Shown here in pieces: positions 19,606-31,940 of a DNA stretch of 64,000 bases. Origin of the DNA: Sarocladium kiliense (lineage: Eukaryota; Ascomycota; Sordariomycetes; Hypocreales; Sarocladiaceae). Below the pieces are notes generated by a model, which had not been told where the DNA came from, did not search any database, and saw only the letters and a program-made list of their open reading frames with translations. Position numbers and translations under genes: made by a program. The stretch covers positions 682,001 to 746,000 of the forward strand of contig JAUZTG010000029.1 of NCBI GenBank assembly GCA_030734395.1. The letters run 5' to 3'. Numbering within the stretch: position 1 is the stretch's first letter; every line of letters begins with the position of its first letter.

Positions 19606-21065
19606 TTAACCCATCTGGAAGAGAGAGAAGGGCTCGTCCTTGCCGCCCTCAACCCAGGAGTTGACCGTGGTGGCGTCGAGACCTTCAGAGAAGTCGGTAC
19701 CGGCAGGGAGCTCACGGACGCTCATGCTGGCAGTGGTCTCGTCGAAGACAACAGCGTAACGGACGAAGCTGTCAGTGGGACGCTTGAAGTAGTCGCTGGA
19801 GCCGCCGCCGTTGGTCAGGTGAAGAGTCGACTTGCACTTATCATCACCAGAAGCAAGAACCTCGATGAAATCCGCCTCGCCACAGCCGGTAGTCCAGCAA
19901 GAGCAGTCGCTGTACTGAGCAGCGCGGGAGATCTCGCCGTTCAGGGCCCAGATGGCGGGCATGTCGCCGTTGAAGCCGCGGTCGCCGTCCATGGGCATTT
20001 TGAAGCTGAAGAGGAAGACCTTGTTAGCGCCGGCGAAACCCTTGTAGGCGACGTCCTCGGCACGGGCGAATCCGCAGGTCTCGTCGCAGGGCTCGCCGCT
20101 CCAGATGGAGAATTCTTTGTTGCTCTTGATGAGGCCGGGCTTGAGGATCTCGGGCTTGGCGCAGCCACCGGTGCCGTCAGCGTTCAGGTAGGAAAGGGAG
20201 TTGCCCCAGGTGCTGACATAGTGTTAGCCGAGAACCCAAAGTCATCAAAAGGTGAAGACTGGAACTTACGTGTCGAACTTGCCAGAGCCCTCACCACCGT
20301 AGTTGCCGAGGAAGACAATGTTGTCTGCAACACCATCTTTGGCGTTGTAGTATGCTACACGGTTCCAGTCTTTGCCGCTGTTGCTGATCTTGTTCTTGAG
20401 GTTGGCAAGAGGGCTCTTGGAAGAAGAGGACGAAGAGGACTTCGCCTTGGCTGGCTTGGACTCAACGGTCGGGGCAGCGGGCGCAGGGGCATCCTCGACT
20501 GGAGCGGGAGCATCAGTGGGAGCAGCGGCGCCACCGAACCAGTTGTTCTCCCAAGAGACAACCTGACCGTCGATGGTGGCAACGACCATGTCGGCGCGCT
20601 TGGCCTTGCGCTCGGAGTGGAAGTGAGCGTGGCCGTGGCGGCGGGCGTGGACGTGAGGAGAGGGCTCCTCGACGTCACGCTTCTTGGAGGAAGAAGGGTT
20701 ATAGACGGCAACCTCCTCGAGCTCGAGGGGACCACGGAAGTGAAGAGAAAGCTGGGAAATGTTAGTTTAATCGCGTTGCCACAGTTCTCTGGCCAGTAGT
20801 GAGGCCGATATACGAGACTTACATCACGGTCCAAAGGGGCCAGGGGGCCAGAGTAAGTCCTGGCCTCACGGAGACACTCGCCGCTGTCGGTCATCTTGGT
20901 AACAGCCTGGTACGAGCCAGCACCCTTGATACCAGAGTACAGAATGTGGCTGACAGCACCACAGAACCAGTTTCCACCCTCGTTACGGGCAGAGCCAGTG
21001 CAGTCCTTGACCAGAGCGGAAGCAGAGCCCGCGGAAGCGAGCACCGCGATGGTGGAAACCTTCAT
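19606..21065 (-). CDS. TOS1: TOS1-like cell-wall glycoside hydrolase, 443 aa
   Basis: Three exons: 21065-20823, 20751-20270, 20212-19606, with introns of 71 and 57 bp in matching phase. The protein has the Tos1 plan: signal peptide MKVSTIAVLASAGSASA; the N-terminal Tos1 domain (NEGGNWFCGAVSHILYSG, YSGPLAPLDRD, LSLHFRGPLELEEVAVYNP); a Lys/Arg/His-rich processing region (KKRDVEEP, ARRHGHAH) that may be a Kex2 site; an Ala/Pro/Ser-rich spacer; and the C-terminal Tos1 domain with NSLSYLNADGTGGCAKPEIL, GDMPAIWALN and the acidic, Cys-rich CSCWTTGCGEADFIEVL, where the GH16-like catalytic acids are expected. Secreted and acting in the wall on beta-glucan (family knowledge). It converges on the MSK1-type gene. 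The gene-free space upstream is unusually long. Confidence 0.9.
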
Positions 21066-24000
21066 GATTGCGAAGAAGAGAAGAGAATCGAGTGAATTCG
21101 AAAAGAGACTCAAAACCTGGAGCCGGGTAGAGAGAGAATCGGAAGTGAACTCTTCGAGAGTCTTGACTTGTTTTGCTTTGCTGTGCTTTAAGGAGTGGCA
21201 GGTGATGCTATCTCTCACCCAAGAGCTGAACGAGAGGCTATAATCGTGATGGTGGTTTGTTGGTGAGAGGAGGAAGAAGAGTGAATAGCGAAGAGAGGAT
21301 CAACCTCGAGGTCTTTCAAAGAGCCAGCAGCGTAAGGGGGAGGGATAGACAGGGGAGTGAAAGGCCAAGCTTTGTGGAGGAAGCGAAAATGAGGAAAGGT
21401 GACAAGATCCGTGCTGACGTGGGTGTGTATACGCCGAGGATGCCAGTTGTGCACAGCCAAGAGGGAGGACGAGAAGGAAGAGAAGAGGATGTTTTTCCCA
21501 AGAAATGCCCAGCAGGTTGGCGAAAAGAGTTCAGCGGTGGTTCAGTCGGACGTTACCAGCGGTTTTAGGGATAGAGTGGCCTGGGGGGGGGAGATTAATA
21601 GCCCCTTGGCAGTCTTGTCCCGTCGAGGGTACGATGACTGGGATTCGACTGCTTCCGGGAAACAGAGAGAAACAAGAAAAGTAAGCTGCAGAATGAAGGA
21701 GGCTGGCCTGTGTCCTGGCCCAGGCTTGACTTTATCAGGCTAATGCAAGGTACGCAGCGTCAATGCGGGTGGCTCAGGAACTCGCCAAGTTGTCCATGTG
21801 AGTTGGCCGGGCTTGGACTGGCTTCTATCTTTTGCCAGGCGCCATCCTCATTGCGGCGACGTTTGCTTCTATCATGTTCTGTTTCTGTGTTCCTTGTTGC
21901 AACGGGAGGAACAGACCCCAACTGCAGGATTCATCCCAACGGCAAGGGAGGATTCGCACGACTAATTCCGTAGGATTGGAAGGAATATCGCCAATAGCCC
22001 CCAAAACTACAGGAATAACTTTCGGCAGGCTACCTACAGTACGGTACGACCTCAGCGTGGTAGTCGCTGGCGTAGCCAACAATTAAGCTCAGACAGAGCA
22101 TGACAGAGTGGCACCCCCCTCCCTTGCACTCTCCCATGGTGTTTCACCAAACGGCAGTGGCCCCGGAAGATTCCTGTTCGTCGTCCCTATTTGTTCGTCC
22201 AGTCCCTGAGGCGGCCAATAGCAGGCGGTGACGAAGGGGGTTGCTTAGCGTTGGGGTGGTGTGGGATCTAATGGCCAGGGGTTGGGACGATGGTGGTGGT
22301 GGTGCGTGTAGACAACGTGGACGGTAGCCCTGGATCTGCGACAGCGGGCTGGCTGACGTGGGATAGAAGACGCAGCTCACTGTAGCTGGTCTGCCGCCTG
22401 ATCAGGTGTGTGTTGGGTTCTCATTCGTGAGCGTGGCGGGATTGCGAGATGACGACCAAATGCTGGCCAGCCCATTGCATCACGATGTCCTTCACCTCAC
22501 ACCATATTGGTCATTTGACTCCAGGCTTCTTCTCACTTGAAGCAGGTGTTGTGCTTCTAGCTGGCTCAACAACATTCAATTTCGGTCTTCCTCATTCCTT
22601 TGGTTCTCTCGGCGTCGGCTTGGGACTATAGGTAAACCTCGCAAGTACATACAGCACGTACCCAGCCAAGCGCGCCTAGAGGGGCGGGCCAAGCGGATCA
22701 TCTCCATTTCCTTCTCAACACTGCCTCGTTCTATACCTGTCCGCCCGACCGTTCGCAGGATTAAGATCATCAGCTAGACAATAAGGTTCATCGGCATGGC
22801 GGCTAGATCGAGCAGGAGGCTGTGATGCAAGCGCCGGCACCTTGCCAGTGCCTCTTCTACTTGTTCTCACTCGCAAAGAACAATGAGGCATGAGAGACAT
22901 GAGGAGATTGTGAGGCCCATGCATGAATGGGTCAAGGATGGGCGAAGCAGGGGTCCTGGCGACAAAGGCGGCGCTGATCACTGGCCGCTAGAGCAGATTT
23001 CAAAAAGCTTGGCTTTTGGCGGCGTCAGGGACAAGCGCCGCGTTGAATTTCCCAGTAGACGGGACAGATGCTCAAGTTTAATCACGAGTCAAGAATCGTC
23101 ATCTCGAATCTCAACTTGCTTACCCTCTCAGAACACAAGGAAGCGTCCGTCGCCGGATCCGATGAAACAAAGAAGAAATAAAAAATACAACAGAAGCAGC
23201 TTGCGCGAATAAAACTCGGTCATGTCTTAGAAACAGTCGCGTCTAGACTTCGATACTTCTGAGACCCATTGGCGTGGCACGCATTCCAGTCGTTCTTCGC
23301 ATTCCACGTGGTGGCCCGTCGGCGAAAGTTGGCGGTAGTTGGTTTTCCAATGCTCGACAATGCCATGGCTTTGAAGGCTTCGCAAATACCGATCATGGCT
23401 TAAGACAGAAACAACCTTATCGAACGACGAAGATGTCGGGTGATCGGTTGAGTCACAGTTTACGTGCGGCAGCAGAAGGTTGGCGCGCGCTTCGCCGTGG
23501 TCTCGATCGAGTGAGGCTGGTCGGCGCTTTCCAGCTCGAGTGAGGCGCTGGTGAGCACGAGTATCTGTTTATGTTGACGTGATGACATCAAGACATACGC
23601 CTTCCTGTAGTTCGTATCGTCCGGTCGGAGCTCATTCGTGAGCTTTTCGCGGTTGAGAAGCCTCCACCATGCATCTACACGACGATGTCGTGGAGGACGC
23701 TCGTAGTAAGCGGTGCATCAATTACTCACTAGCAATGCGACGTGGCATCTTGATCCAGCGACGGGTAAGTGACCTGCGATACCAGAGCACTCTGGACTGA
23801 TGGGCCTTTCTTGAAGCTTTCCTTGAATATTAGCAATACTCTAACAAATCCGAATGATGCAACCCGTTCAAATGAGAAGATTTGGTCAACCATGATAAGC
23901 GATAGTTTCCCAAACAATGAGTGCTATACGCCTCTAGGGTACTTTATGTACGCGAGCACAGCGCAGTTGCACAATGTGCCTCGAACTCACGAGACCAGCT

Positions 24001-24622
24001 TCGTAGGTTCTACTGCAGGAACTAAAACAATGGCTTATAAGCTTGTCATTGGCGGAAAAGCAATGACCTCCGTGTAAGCGTTCCGCGAGACGTTCAGGCT
24101 TCGGATCATCTGAGCCGTTCATGAAGTGGTCATAGGTTAGCCTCGATTAACAACACCCAGCACAGACGTCCACATCATTACGAAGTAAGTGACATGGTAG
24201 AGCGGCCACGAATTGCGGATCCTATCCAGACTTGTGTCTATCACAAGATGGAGAAGCATGCGTCTGCTCAAACCGATAACATGTTCGCGTTGTGAGACTT
24301 CCGCGATACACCGAGATAGTATACACCACTCTACCTGCTCCCACTTGATCACAACCGTGATGCATAGGGCACATGCTTCTGTGCAACTACGACCCCTGAA
24401 TTTGCTGATGAAGCATCTAGGACTGTATGTGACGTATTACTGCAAGCCTTATCGATGCCTCAGGAACCCCAGCACCAGTTTGTCTAAAGCAGCGATGCGG
24501 GTGAACGGAGTCATGATACTTGTCATTACGAAGATCTATGATAAAGAAGACAACAGGCAATAATGAACCTCTCAGTCCACGGGGTATCCAACATTAGAAC
24601 ATCATGAAGCTCATCTCCCCTT
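21066..24622. other. long gene-free region upstream of TOS1
   Basis: About 3.5 kb between the TOS1 start and the 3' end of the GT90 gene. All open frames are short, overlap each other and lack domain-like text. The first several hundred bp are likely TOS1 leader and promoter (CT-rich/GA-rich stretches at about 21060-21500). The remainder could hold a large regulatory region, a non-coding transcript or decayed sequence. I see no tRNA signature and no transposase text. Confidence 0.45.
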
Positions 24623-27279
24623 TCAACTCTCTCCCGCCCCCCTTTTCTCATCCTGTATCCTCCCCAACTCTAATATGACCCTGTACAAATACACCCCCTT
24701 GTCCACATCCCGGATCGCCTCATAATACCACCTCCTCCCCGCCTCAGCCATCTGCCTCGCCCTCATCTGGCCCCTCTCTGTCGACGTCAACCATCGCACT
24801 ACCTCCGGCAACTCCTCCATCCCCTGGCTGATGGGAACATAGTGAACCCAGGGCACAAGCCTCTCGTCATGCCACTCTCGAAGGAGCGTCTGCTTGAGAG
24901 GGAGGGAGTGCGAAGCGAGGAGACGGTAGAAGCGGCCGCTGATGCCGTTGCCGTCGAGATCGAAGACGAGGCGGGAATGGAGGGCTGCGGTCGGAGGAGT
25001 GCGGAAACGGGTGCGGAAGAAGTCTTGTTGCTCGCGGCAGGCAACCTTTTCACATTGTATTATGCGAGTGAATGCCACGTCGTATAGGCGACCATTGAGG
25101 AGTTTCGACGCCGTGCGAACGACTTGCCCGCCAACTGACTGGAGGTAGTAATAAGTCCGATCTTCCAGGCGTTGCACGAAGCTCACAAATCGCTGGCGAT
25201 GAAAGTGTAGCCATGGGTCGCCGTTCTTCGCATATCCTCCCGTGTTCGATCCGTCCCAGTATAGGTTGTTCCGCTTGTTCTCCCAGGGAATATCACCGTG
25301 ATCATCGTATTGAAAGGGTGCTTGAATATACGCAGGGCTCGGGATGAGAATATCGCCCATCGTGGAGAAGCTGCCGGTACCGAGTACTGGTATGTGGCCT
25401 TCGATAAGGCGCAGGTTCTTTGGGCTGATGAGGAGGCCGTGCATGTGCTCGTACTCGGGATGCTGACACAGGTCTATGGCCGATGACCGGTTTGTAACGA
25501 ATGGGAGGCCGTATTGTTGCACGAGGGCATTTTTGGCGTTCCAGTCTTCTGTTGCACTGGGACAGTGCGCGGTTACGTCCGACCAAGTGTTCTCCCTCTT
25601 GATGTTCCTCAGCTCGAAGCGCCCGTAGGGTGTCGATCCGGGAGGTAACAGCACTCTGGGCTCGTCTAAATGGTTCACCAGGAGTTTGATGTCCTTGATC
25701 CGGTTACCAACACTGCCCAGTAGCTCGTTTAGGAGGAGACTGATGTCCCTATCTTTGCTTGAGTGCCGTTTTCTGTGGTGACACGCAGCCTCTGGTTCGT
25801 TGCCTTCGAAAGAACAAGTCCAGAGCTCGTTAAGGGGCCGTTCTTGAATGTCTCTCATTAGCTGTTGGACTTGGTTTCCGCTCAGTTTCAGGTATGGTGC
25901 TATCGATTCGAACACGGTGTCGAACTCGTCAATGATGGGTGATTTGTTCGTTACGGCATAGTCGAACCATGCCTCGAACCCTGGTGGTGGGTCAATACCG
26001 TAGCGGCGACGGTATTCCTCATGCGCAATGCCATAAGTGATGGATTGCCGCTGCTGCATATCGTAGAAGGCTTGCTGTGCCTCTTCGATGAGCTTGTCAA
26101 GTGGATGGAGTTGTCCAGAGTCCCAATCTGGGGCATTCGATCGTGACGCGCTGATATCCCAGAGAGTCAAGAGATATGGTAAGACGGGAATCAACGCTAG
26201 AGACCAGAGTATGTGTCTCGACTTGATGTGTTGTGGTAACAATGCTATCAGTTGGCCAAGCGAGAGAACGGATGCCAAGACATAAGACAAGGCTTGGTGT
26301 TCCGAAGTCAGCGACATAAAGTCCGCGGTCGCCATGATGCCGAAGACCTTGACAACTGGAGCGACCAACCACTGAGAGCTCCGAGCCTGACATCCTATTA
26401 GCTATGCATTACTTCGAATGTTTTCGGAACAGGACACTGACCGTCAAGATCAGAGAGTACCACAGACAGGACTTGGCCAAGCCCAGAGCCAAGACGGAGA
26501 TCAAGCCGGGCCACCCCGACCTGATGAACATGCATCGAATAAGAAGTAGTCCAAGGGAAACGACTGCAGCGCGAACAGACAGTGGAATAATGGTGTCCTC
26601 GTTGACGAGTGCATAGAGGCCAGACTGACTCCTCGAGCTGCTTCGTAGGGTGAGGGTCACGTAGACAGCAAGAAGCGCCATAAGTGCTGGTACGGAAGAT
26701 AATGAAGAGACGAAGTCGCCGCGGGAGAGTGTGATGATGGAGAAGAGGGCGAGAGCTGATGTCGTCAATGGCGACTCAATAAGGCTGCTGAGAGCCGCCG
26801 AGCAGTCTCGTAAGCGTGGGGAACGGCCATCGAGGTGAAGTCGCCGTTGAACGAGAAGCACAAGTGCTGGCAATGCAGGCTGCTGGGTATCAGCCTATCC
26901 CAGGAATCATATGCAACGTCGATTGCGATGGCAAATTGAGTTCACTCACCAGTAACGTCTGCGACTTAAACTCTGAAGCCGCGAAGGCAGCTGCCCCAAC
27001 GCCCACGGCAACCGCCGTCAGCGCAGACAACGGGGCACTGACAACGGCTGAGAGCTTTGATGAGCCATGGCTGACGGTACCGCTACTGCTCTCCAAAGTC
27101 TTTGTGGCTATAGCTCCGGACTTCAAGAATAACAGGGGCAGGATCGTCCAGCACAGGATTTCTGAAGGTAGCTCGGCATCTGGGCTGGAGATGTGCTGCG
27201 TTGTGACGGCGCAGACAAGAGAAGCGGCAGGCCAAATGATAGAAACTGGGCCTATGTCGGGAGAAAGTGGTGTATACAT
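24623..27279 (-). CDS. GT90-family glycosyltransferase with N-terminal membrane region, 844 aa
   Basis: Three exons: 27279-26950, 26882-26442, 26386-24623, with introns of 67 bp (gtgagt; acceptor may be three bases further on) and 55 bp (gtcagt...tgtcag) in phase 0. The first 310 or so residues contain several hydrophobic spans (SIIWPAASLVCAVT, LALFSIITLS, LMALLAVYVTLTL, AAVVSLGLLLIRCMF, ILWSLALIPVLPYLL), so the enzyme is a multi-pass Golgi or ER membrane protein. The C-terminal 400 residues match the CAP10/GT90 fold: WDGSNTGGYAKNGDPWLHFHR, KLLNGRLYDVAFT, RLVFDLDGNGISGRFYRLLA, and SLPLKQTLLREWHDERLVPW with the VPISQGMEELPEVVRWL end. GT90 enzymes transfer xylose or glucose to glycans or glycolipids; the acceptor here is unknown. 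No lesions seen. Confidence 0.87.
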
Positions 27280-28685
27280 GATGAGGAGTCGATGAAGCCT
27301 TGTGAGAAGGGAGGAGAAAGGGTGAGATCAAACGTAGCTGATCATGGCGACGCGCGACGTGAATGACTTGCGACCCGAGCAGGGGGATATCGGCCGCTGG
27401 ATATACTGCTAAAGCATCATAAAAAGGGAGTGAAGGATGCGCGAACCCAACTCAATGGGACAGGAGACGTGGAAGGATTCGGCGACGTGAGCGAGGCAGA
27501 ATGCTACTCCACCAGAGATGAGGTTCAATGTCGCATTGGGGGGGATCTCTGTACGCGAAACGTGGAGAGAGAGGCACTGCCTGCCAGTATGGGCGGTGGA
27601 TAAGTTCCGGACGGCTACTGGGATAAGGAGATAGGTGCCCTAGCGCAATGGAGTAGGAGGATGCTAGTTTGAGTAGGGCCAGCCGCAGAAAGAAATTGAA
27701 GCACGGGTTGAACGGCACAGGAGGCTTGATTGATCTGCGGTGTTGGGTTGCTTATGGCCGTGGAGTCACGTGTGCGATCGCGTTGCCTGTCGTGATGCTT
27801 ATCGCCGGCAGGTTGCACTGGCAGCGACGTGACGCGACCTCTCAGCATCCCTTGCAGCACTTCCAATTAGGGAACGTATCTGTCCTGGAATACGAACAGC
27901 ATGACGCCCGAACACATAGTCTTCAAGATCAATAGGGTCGTGCAGGGATTGTTCCGATTTAACCGCTTGGCGAGCACCAACGGCATGATCTAGTTGCATC
28001 TATCTATATTCAACAGTGCCTGATACCTCGCCTCACCTCCTGAAACTTTTGCAAAAGGTCCTCATGAACCAGTGTGTCGACCAAACTTCATTGCCATTTC
28101 AATCTTCCTGCGGACGTTCTGCCGCAAAACATACACAGCCACTTCCTGTACTCGCTATAGCTTGCCTGTCCTCGCTATGCCCTGCCGATCGGCAATTCTT
28201 TTCATGTCATCATCGTACCAGGCACAGCGTCACACACAAACACGACTTATACGACCTGGGGATGAGTCCACATGGTTCACCACCAGTCACAGTGCCGCAG
28301 CCCTGCCAGCTCCGGATCCAGTAACTGCTCTCGCAGCAGCGTGGAGTTTGCCCAACCCGCTTTCTGCGCCGGCGTTGATCCATCGCTTCGGAGTGTGGTG
28401 GGGGCTGGCTTGGGGCACGGTCAAATCTCGCCGACTCGGGGACCCTGCATGCGTCAAAACACTCAAAATGACAACCTCTCGTCGATGTGTACTGCGCTAT
28501 GTTGCTTTCCGAAACTTGATTGACGTATGAAATTGTTGTGTAAGATGCAGCTCGTGCATCCAGTCGTGAAATGTGGTGATTCATGATCGAGCAAAAGCTT
28601 GTGAGATCGATCCTTTGAAAGTGCGAAATGAACGATAACGCCAAGGTTGTGCAGACAAAGAAACTCGTAGCAACAAAGTTGCGAG
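27280..28685. other. intergenic region, no gene supported
   Basis: 1.4 kb upstream of the GT90 gene and downstream of the DUF6604-like gene. Only short overlapping frames without domain-like text occur. The right end should hold the DUF6604-like 3' UTR and the left end the GT90 promoter. Confidence 0.45.
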
Positions 28686-31463
28686 TCAGGACGCGTTGAC
28701 TTGGTCTCCATAACAGCAGCGAACAGAGGCCCGGCCTACGGCCATCATGTGCTTTGCCATGACTCTCAAACATTCAGGGTCCTGGTCTCGCAAAGCAAGA
28801 CAGGCCAGTCTGAGGTTGGGTAGTTGGATGTGCGGTCGATTCGCGTCCATCGCGGCCGGGTTGCGTTTCGCCTTCAACTCCTCCTGAGTCAACTTGAACA
28901 TGGTTCGCATGTAGACGGCCATGGAGACGTAAGAGATCTCCATGCTTCCAAGATGCAGATTCACATCTCCTTCGAGAACCTCGAGGAGTTGACGGCATGT
29001 CAGTCCCTCTTCTTCAAGGATATGGTTAGGCCACTGCCCTGCGTCCTGTTCCTTGCGAGGCGTGTCGTCACCCTTCTGATCTCTGTTTTCTTTGCCCACG
29101 GCTTTGCCCAAGGCACTTGACCAGCGAACTGAGCGGTGCACCACGTCCACATCGAGATCAGCCTCCCGATATCTACGCACGAGGGGAGAGTCCTTCAGCC
29201 CGACTTTGGCCGTCTTCACGCCCAGAAGCGCTTTCAGTTGCGACAAGTGTATGGCACCGAGGGAGCTTGGGACTGGCATGTCTTCATCGAGAACGCGATA
29301 GACATCCCAGTCGACTTCTCGCAGTACATGTACCAAAGACTTTGTTTTGAAAAGGCGATTCCTCGACGAGGCGAGGGTATGTGCGTATGAGTTGCTGGGT
29401 CGGACTTGCTGGCACCAAGTCGATTTATCGAGGCCGGCCTCTTTCATCTTCGAAAGCAGTGCGTCATAGAATTTGGACTTGGGCACCTCGCCGTTGCAGA
29501 AAACGTTGCCTCGGAATATCATTGTGAGAAGCTCGATCTGAAAAATTGACTGTGGACGGAGGTAACCTTTACACATCAACATGTTGTACAGGTGAAGGAC
29601 CAAAGTCGGCTCAGGGGTTCGATCCCACATGTATAGGCCAGCACGGTACGACAGTTCCAGACCATTCAACAGGGCAGCGCCGCACAGATAGGGAGAGTAT
29701 TCCCACAGGCCATTGTCTTCAAGGAATCGTGATTTGACGGGGATGGCAGAGCGCTCTGGTAGCTTGGTCTGCCCAAATGACGACTTGAGGTTATTGGCGA
29801 TGGCGAGAAGCAGATCAGCCAGTCTGTTGTCGTGGTCAAACTGGCGCGGCGCGACGTTTCCTGGCATGCAGGTAGCCTTGAAGCCAACGGTGCTCACGAG
29901 GAAGCCCGTGGTTCCTTGTCCGTAGCGCCCCAGGAAGTTGAACTCATCCCTCCGGGGGGAGAAGTCGGCGGGTGCTCTAATTGAGTGCGTAGCAAGCTCG
30001 TTCGTCCAGCCACGGCAAGCCATGAAAGAATCAACGATGCTCTGCATCTCGAGCACATGGTGAGGCAAGATGCTCTTCTTAAGCTCAGCACCAGGGTTTT
30101 GCATGGCCAGTGAAGTAACAAAGCCGGCAAAGTCATTGATGCCAAAGACCATACAATGGTTCTGCCACGGACCACTCGCGGACCAATCCGCCGATGCCAA
30201 TTGGTTTTTGGTCAAGCCTCGATCGAACGCTTCGGCTGCGGTACTGTTGACCAAGTCATACAGCCAGTTGATGGTATACCATCGACGCCACCGAACTCGT
30301 TCAATGGGGGTGGCCTCCGAGAGATCAAAGTCTGGATCCCATCGTCGGAGCTCTGAAAGCAGGCGCTTTGTTGGTTTGCCGTTTCGATTTTGACGATAGT
30401 CAACGATGAAAGTTTGGAGATCTTGGTATGCGTAGTTGAGTGTGCTTTCCACAAAGTCGACGCCAATGATGAGGTCTTTGAAGTATTGACCGCCGGGCAG
30501 TCGATCCAACAGCGAGGAAATCACACCCCCTGTCTTGCGCTCGCTGGGTGACATGAACTGCCAGATCTTGTTGAAACAGTGATGGTTGGGGAACTCGGCA
30601 GATAGATAAGCATCGCGCTCACGAATCATGGTGATTGCAACCTTGGCCACCGCGACTGCGATTGCACAATTGAGACCATCGTACGCCACTCTGCACCAAA
30701 TATCTTGAAGCTGAGCCCGGATCTCAGTCAAATCAAGCGTGACATAGTACATGGCCGACATGTATTCAACGATTGCGAAGCCATGATCGGCAATGTGGCA
30801 CGAACCCAGAGGGACTTGCCCCTTCGGAACACGCTCCTTCTGGGTGGATTTACCGGAACGCTTCTTCGCCGGTGATCTCTTCTTCTGACGCTTGCGGCGT
30901 TGGCGGTTGCTTGGTGTGGCACGCTGCTGAACGGCGGCATCGAGTTCAGATCCGCTCTCATCGGAGGAGTTCTGATCTCTCGAGGTGCTGATGAGCTCAA
31001 ACCGGTTGGGGAAGTCTTTCTGCACAGAGGCGTCACTTGTGCTCAAGTTCTGTGCCTTGCGGGACAACAGCCAATCATCTCCTCCCAAGATTTCGAAAGC
31101 TTTCTGGAGGGAGTCGATGAAGCCTTTGTGTGCATGGTTACTTGCTTCCATCTCAGGGTCAGGTTTGTCTGCAGTCCACGCCTCAAATGCAGCGTGTGCC
31201 TCAGTCCGGCCTTCAATGACGGCCTTCAGCACCCAGAGGATGTGATCTGGCACGGGACGAACGTGCTCACGAATCAGTTGAGCCATGGAAACGAGGCTGG
31301 AGAGGGTGGTACGGCCCGTGGTGTTGACAGACAAGCCATTGTGCTGATCTTTAGGGAGTGACTTGAGAAGGGAGTTGGTAGTGTTGATCATGTAGAAGAG
31401 CGCGTGTTGAGTATCTCGCTTATACGTAGCGTACAGGTTGCGAAAGGCAGTTCCGCTGCTCAT
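28686..31463 (-). CDS. DUF6604-like fungal protein, 925 aa
   Basis: Single exon. The frame opens further upstream, but the text before the ATG at 31463 is Ser/Leu/Pro-rich and looks like 5' UTR, so I start at MSSGTAFRNLYATYKRDTQH. The N-terminal 130 residues (YATYKRDTQHALFYMINTTN, VRPVPDHILWVLKAVIEGR) resemble DUF6604, an uncharacterised helical domain at the start of many fungal proteins. A basic, Ser-rich linker follows (RRKRQKKRSPAKKRSGKS, a likely nuclear signal), then a region of over 600 residues rich in aromatic and helical text and without a motif I know. No signal peptide or membrane span. It lies just downstream of the Hsp70-like gene, same strand, 477 bp apart. Role unknown. Confidence 0.7.
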   Translation of the reverse strand: MSSGTAFRNLYATYKRDTQHALFYMINTTNSLLKSLPKDQHNGLSVNTTGRTTLSSLVSMAQLIREHVRPVPDHILWVLKAVIEGRTEAHAAFEAWTADKPDPEMEASNHAHKGFIDSLQKAFEILGGDDWLLSRKAQNLSTSDASVQKDFPNRFELISTSRDQNSSDESGSELDAAVQQRATPSNRQRRKRQKKRSPAKKRSGKSTQKERVPKGQVPLGSCHIADHGFAIVEYMSAMYYVTLDLTEIRAQLQDIWCRVAYDGLNCAIAVAVAKVAITMIRERDAYLSAEFPNHHCFNKIWQFMSPSERKTGGVISSLLDRLPGGQYFKDLIIGVDFVESTLNYAYQDLQTFIVDYRQNRNGKPTKRLLSELRRWDPDFDLSEATPIERVRWRRWYTINWLYDLVNSTAAEAFDRGLTKNQLASADWSASGPWQNHCMVFGINDFAGFVTSLAMQNPGAELKKSILPHHVLEMQSIVDSFMACRGWTNELATHSIRAPADFSPRRDEFNFLGRYGQGTTGFLVSTVGFKATCMPGNVAPRQFDHDNRLADLLLAIANNLKSSFGQTKLPERSAIPVKSRFLEDNGLWEYSPYLCGAALLNGLELSYRAGLYMWDRTPEPTLVLHLYNMLMCKGYLRPQSIFQIELLTMIFRGNVFCNGEVPKSKFYDALLSKMKEAGLDKSTWCQQVRPSNSYAHTLASSRNRLFKTKSLVHVLREVDWDVYRVLDEDMPVPSSLGAIHLSQLKALLGVKTAKVGLKDSPLVRRYREADLDVDVVHRSVRWSSALGKAVGKENRDQKGDDTPRKEQDAGQWPNHILEEEGLTCRQLLEVLEGDVNLHLGSMEISYVSMAVYMRTMFKLTQEELKAKRNPAAMDANRPHIQLPNLRLACLALRDQDPECLRVMAKHMMAVGRASVRCCYGDQVNAS

Positions 31464-31940
31464 GATGACCTGCAGCCAGCCACTCTCTCGCTGGGATGAA
31501 GAAGAACAAAGGCTGAGGAGATGAAAGAAAGTGAAAGGAGAGAAATGAGGGGGTGGGAGGAGGTGAAGGCAAAGTAGCGTGGCCAGTGGGCGCAGCCTTG
31601 GGCAGCATAAACAAAGCACCAACAGCTGCCATGTCCGACGGCCAGCTGCTGCAGATTGTTCCTTTCACCGAGCTTGCACAACTTTCAGGGCTTCAGGTGA
31701 TTCAGGCAGAGTAGTCCATGGACATTCCGGAGAAGAAGAAGGACAAAGCAATGTGATTACGGTATGAATTTCCTAAGACATCCACGGTGTCAAGTCCCGG
31801 CTAATCCCAAGCATTATACATTACATCCTAGCCATCATAACTCATCATCATACCGTCTTTCTTCGTCTACCATGTCGCTGGCCACCATACGCGACCCTGT
31901 CGTAAAACAAATGAGAGGAGATCTTTGTTTCTGGGGTCTC
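31464..31940. other. intergenic spacer between co-directional genes
   Basis: 477 bp. It should carry the Hsp70-like 3' end on the right and the DUF6604-like promoter and leader on the left. A CT/GA-rich tract lies at about 31495-31570. No gene is supported. Confidence 0.4.

Noticed and set aside
19543..20799. 418-codon plus-strand frame opposite TOS1
   Set aside because: It is the antisense of a clearly conserved, spliced gene. Its text is Val/Gly/Ala low complexity and runs through the TOS1 introns.
20355..21218. 287-codon minus-strand frame overlapping TOS1 exons in another frame
   Set aside because: It reads through the first TOS1 intron. Spliced phase and the family text support the other frame from the second exon on.
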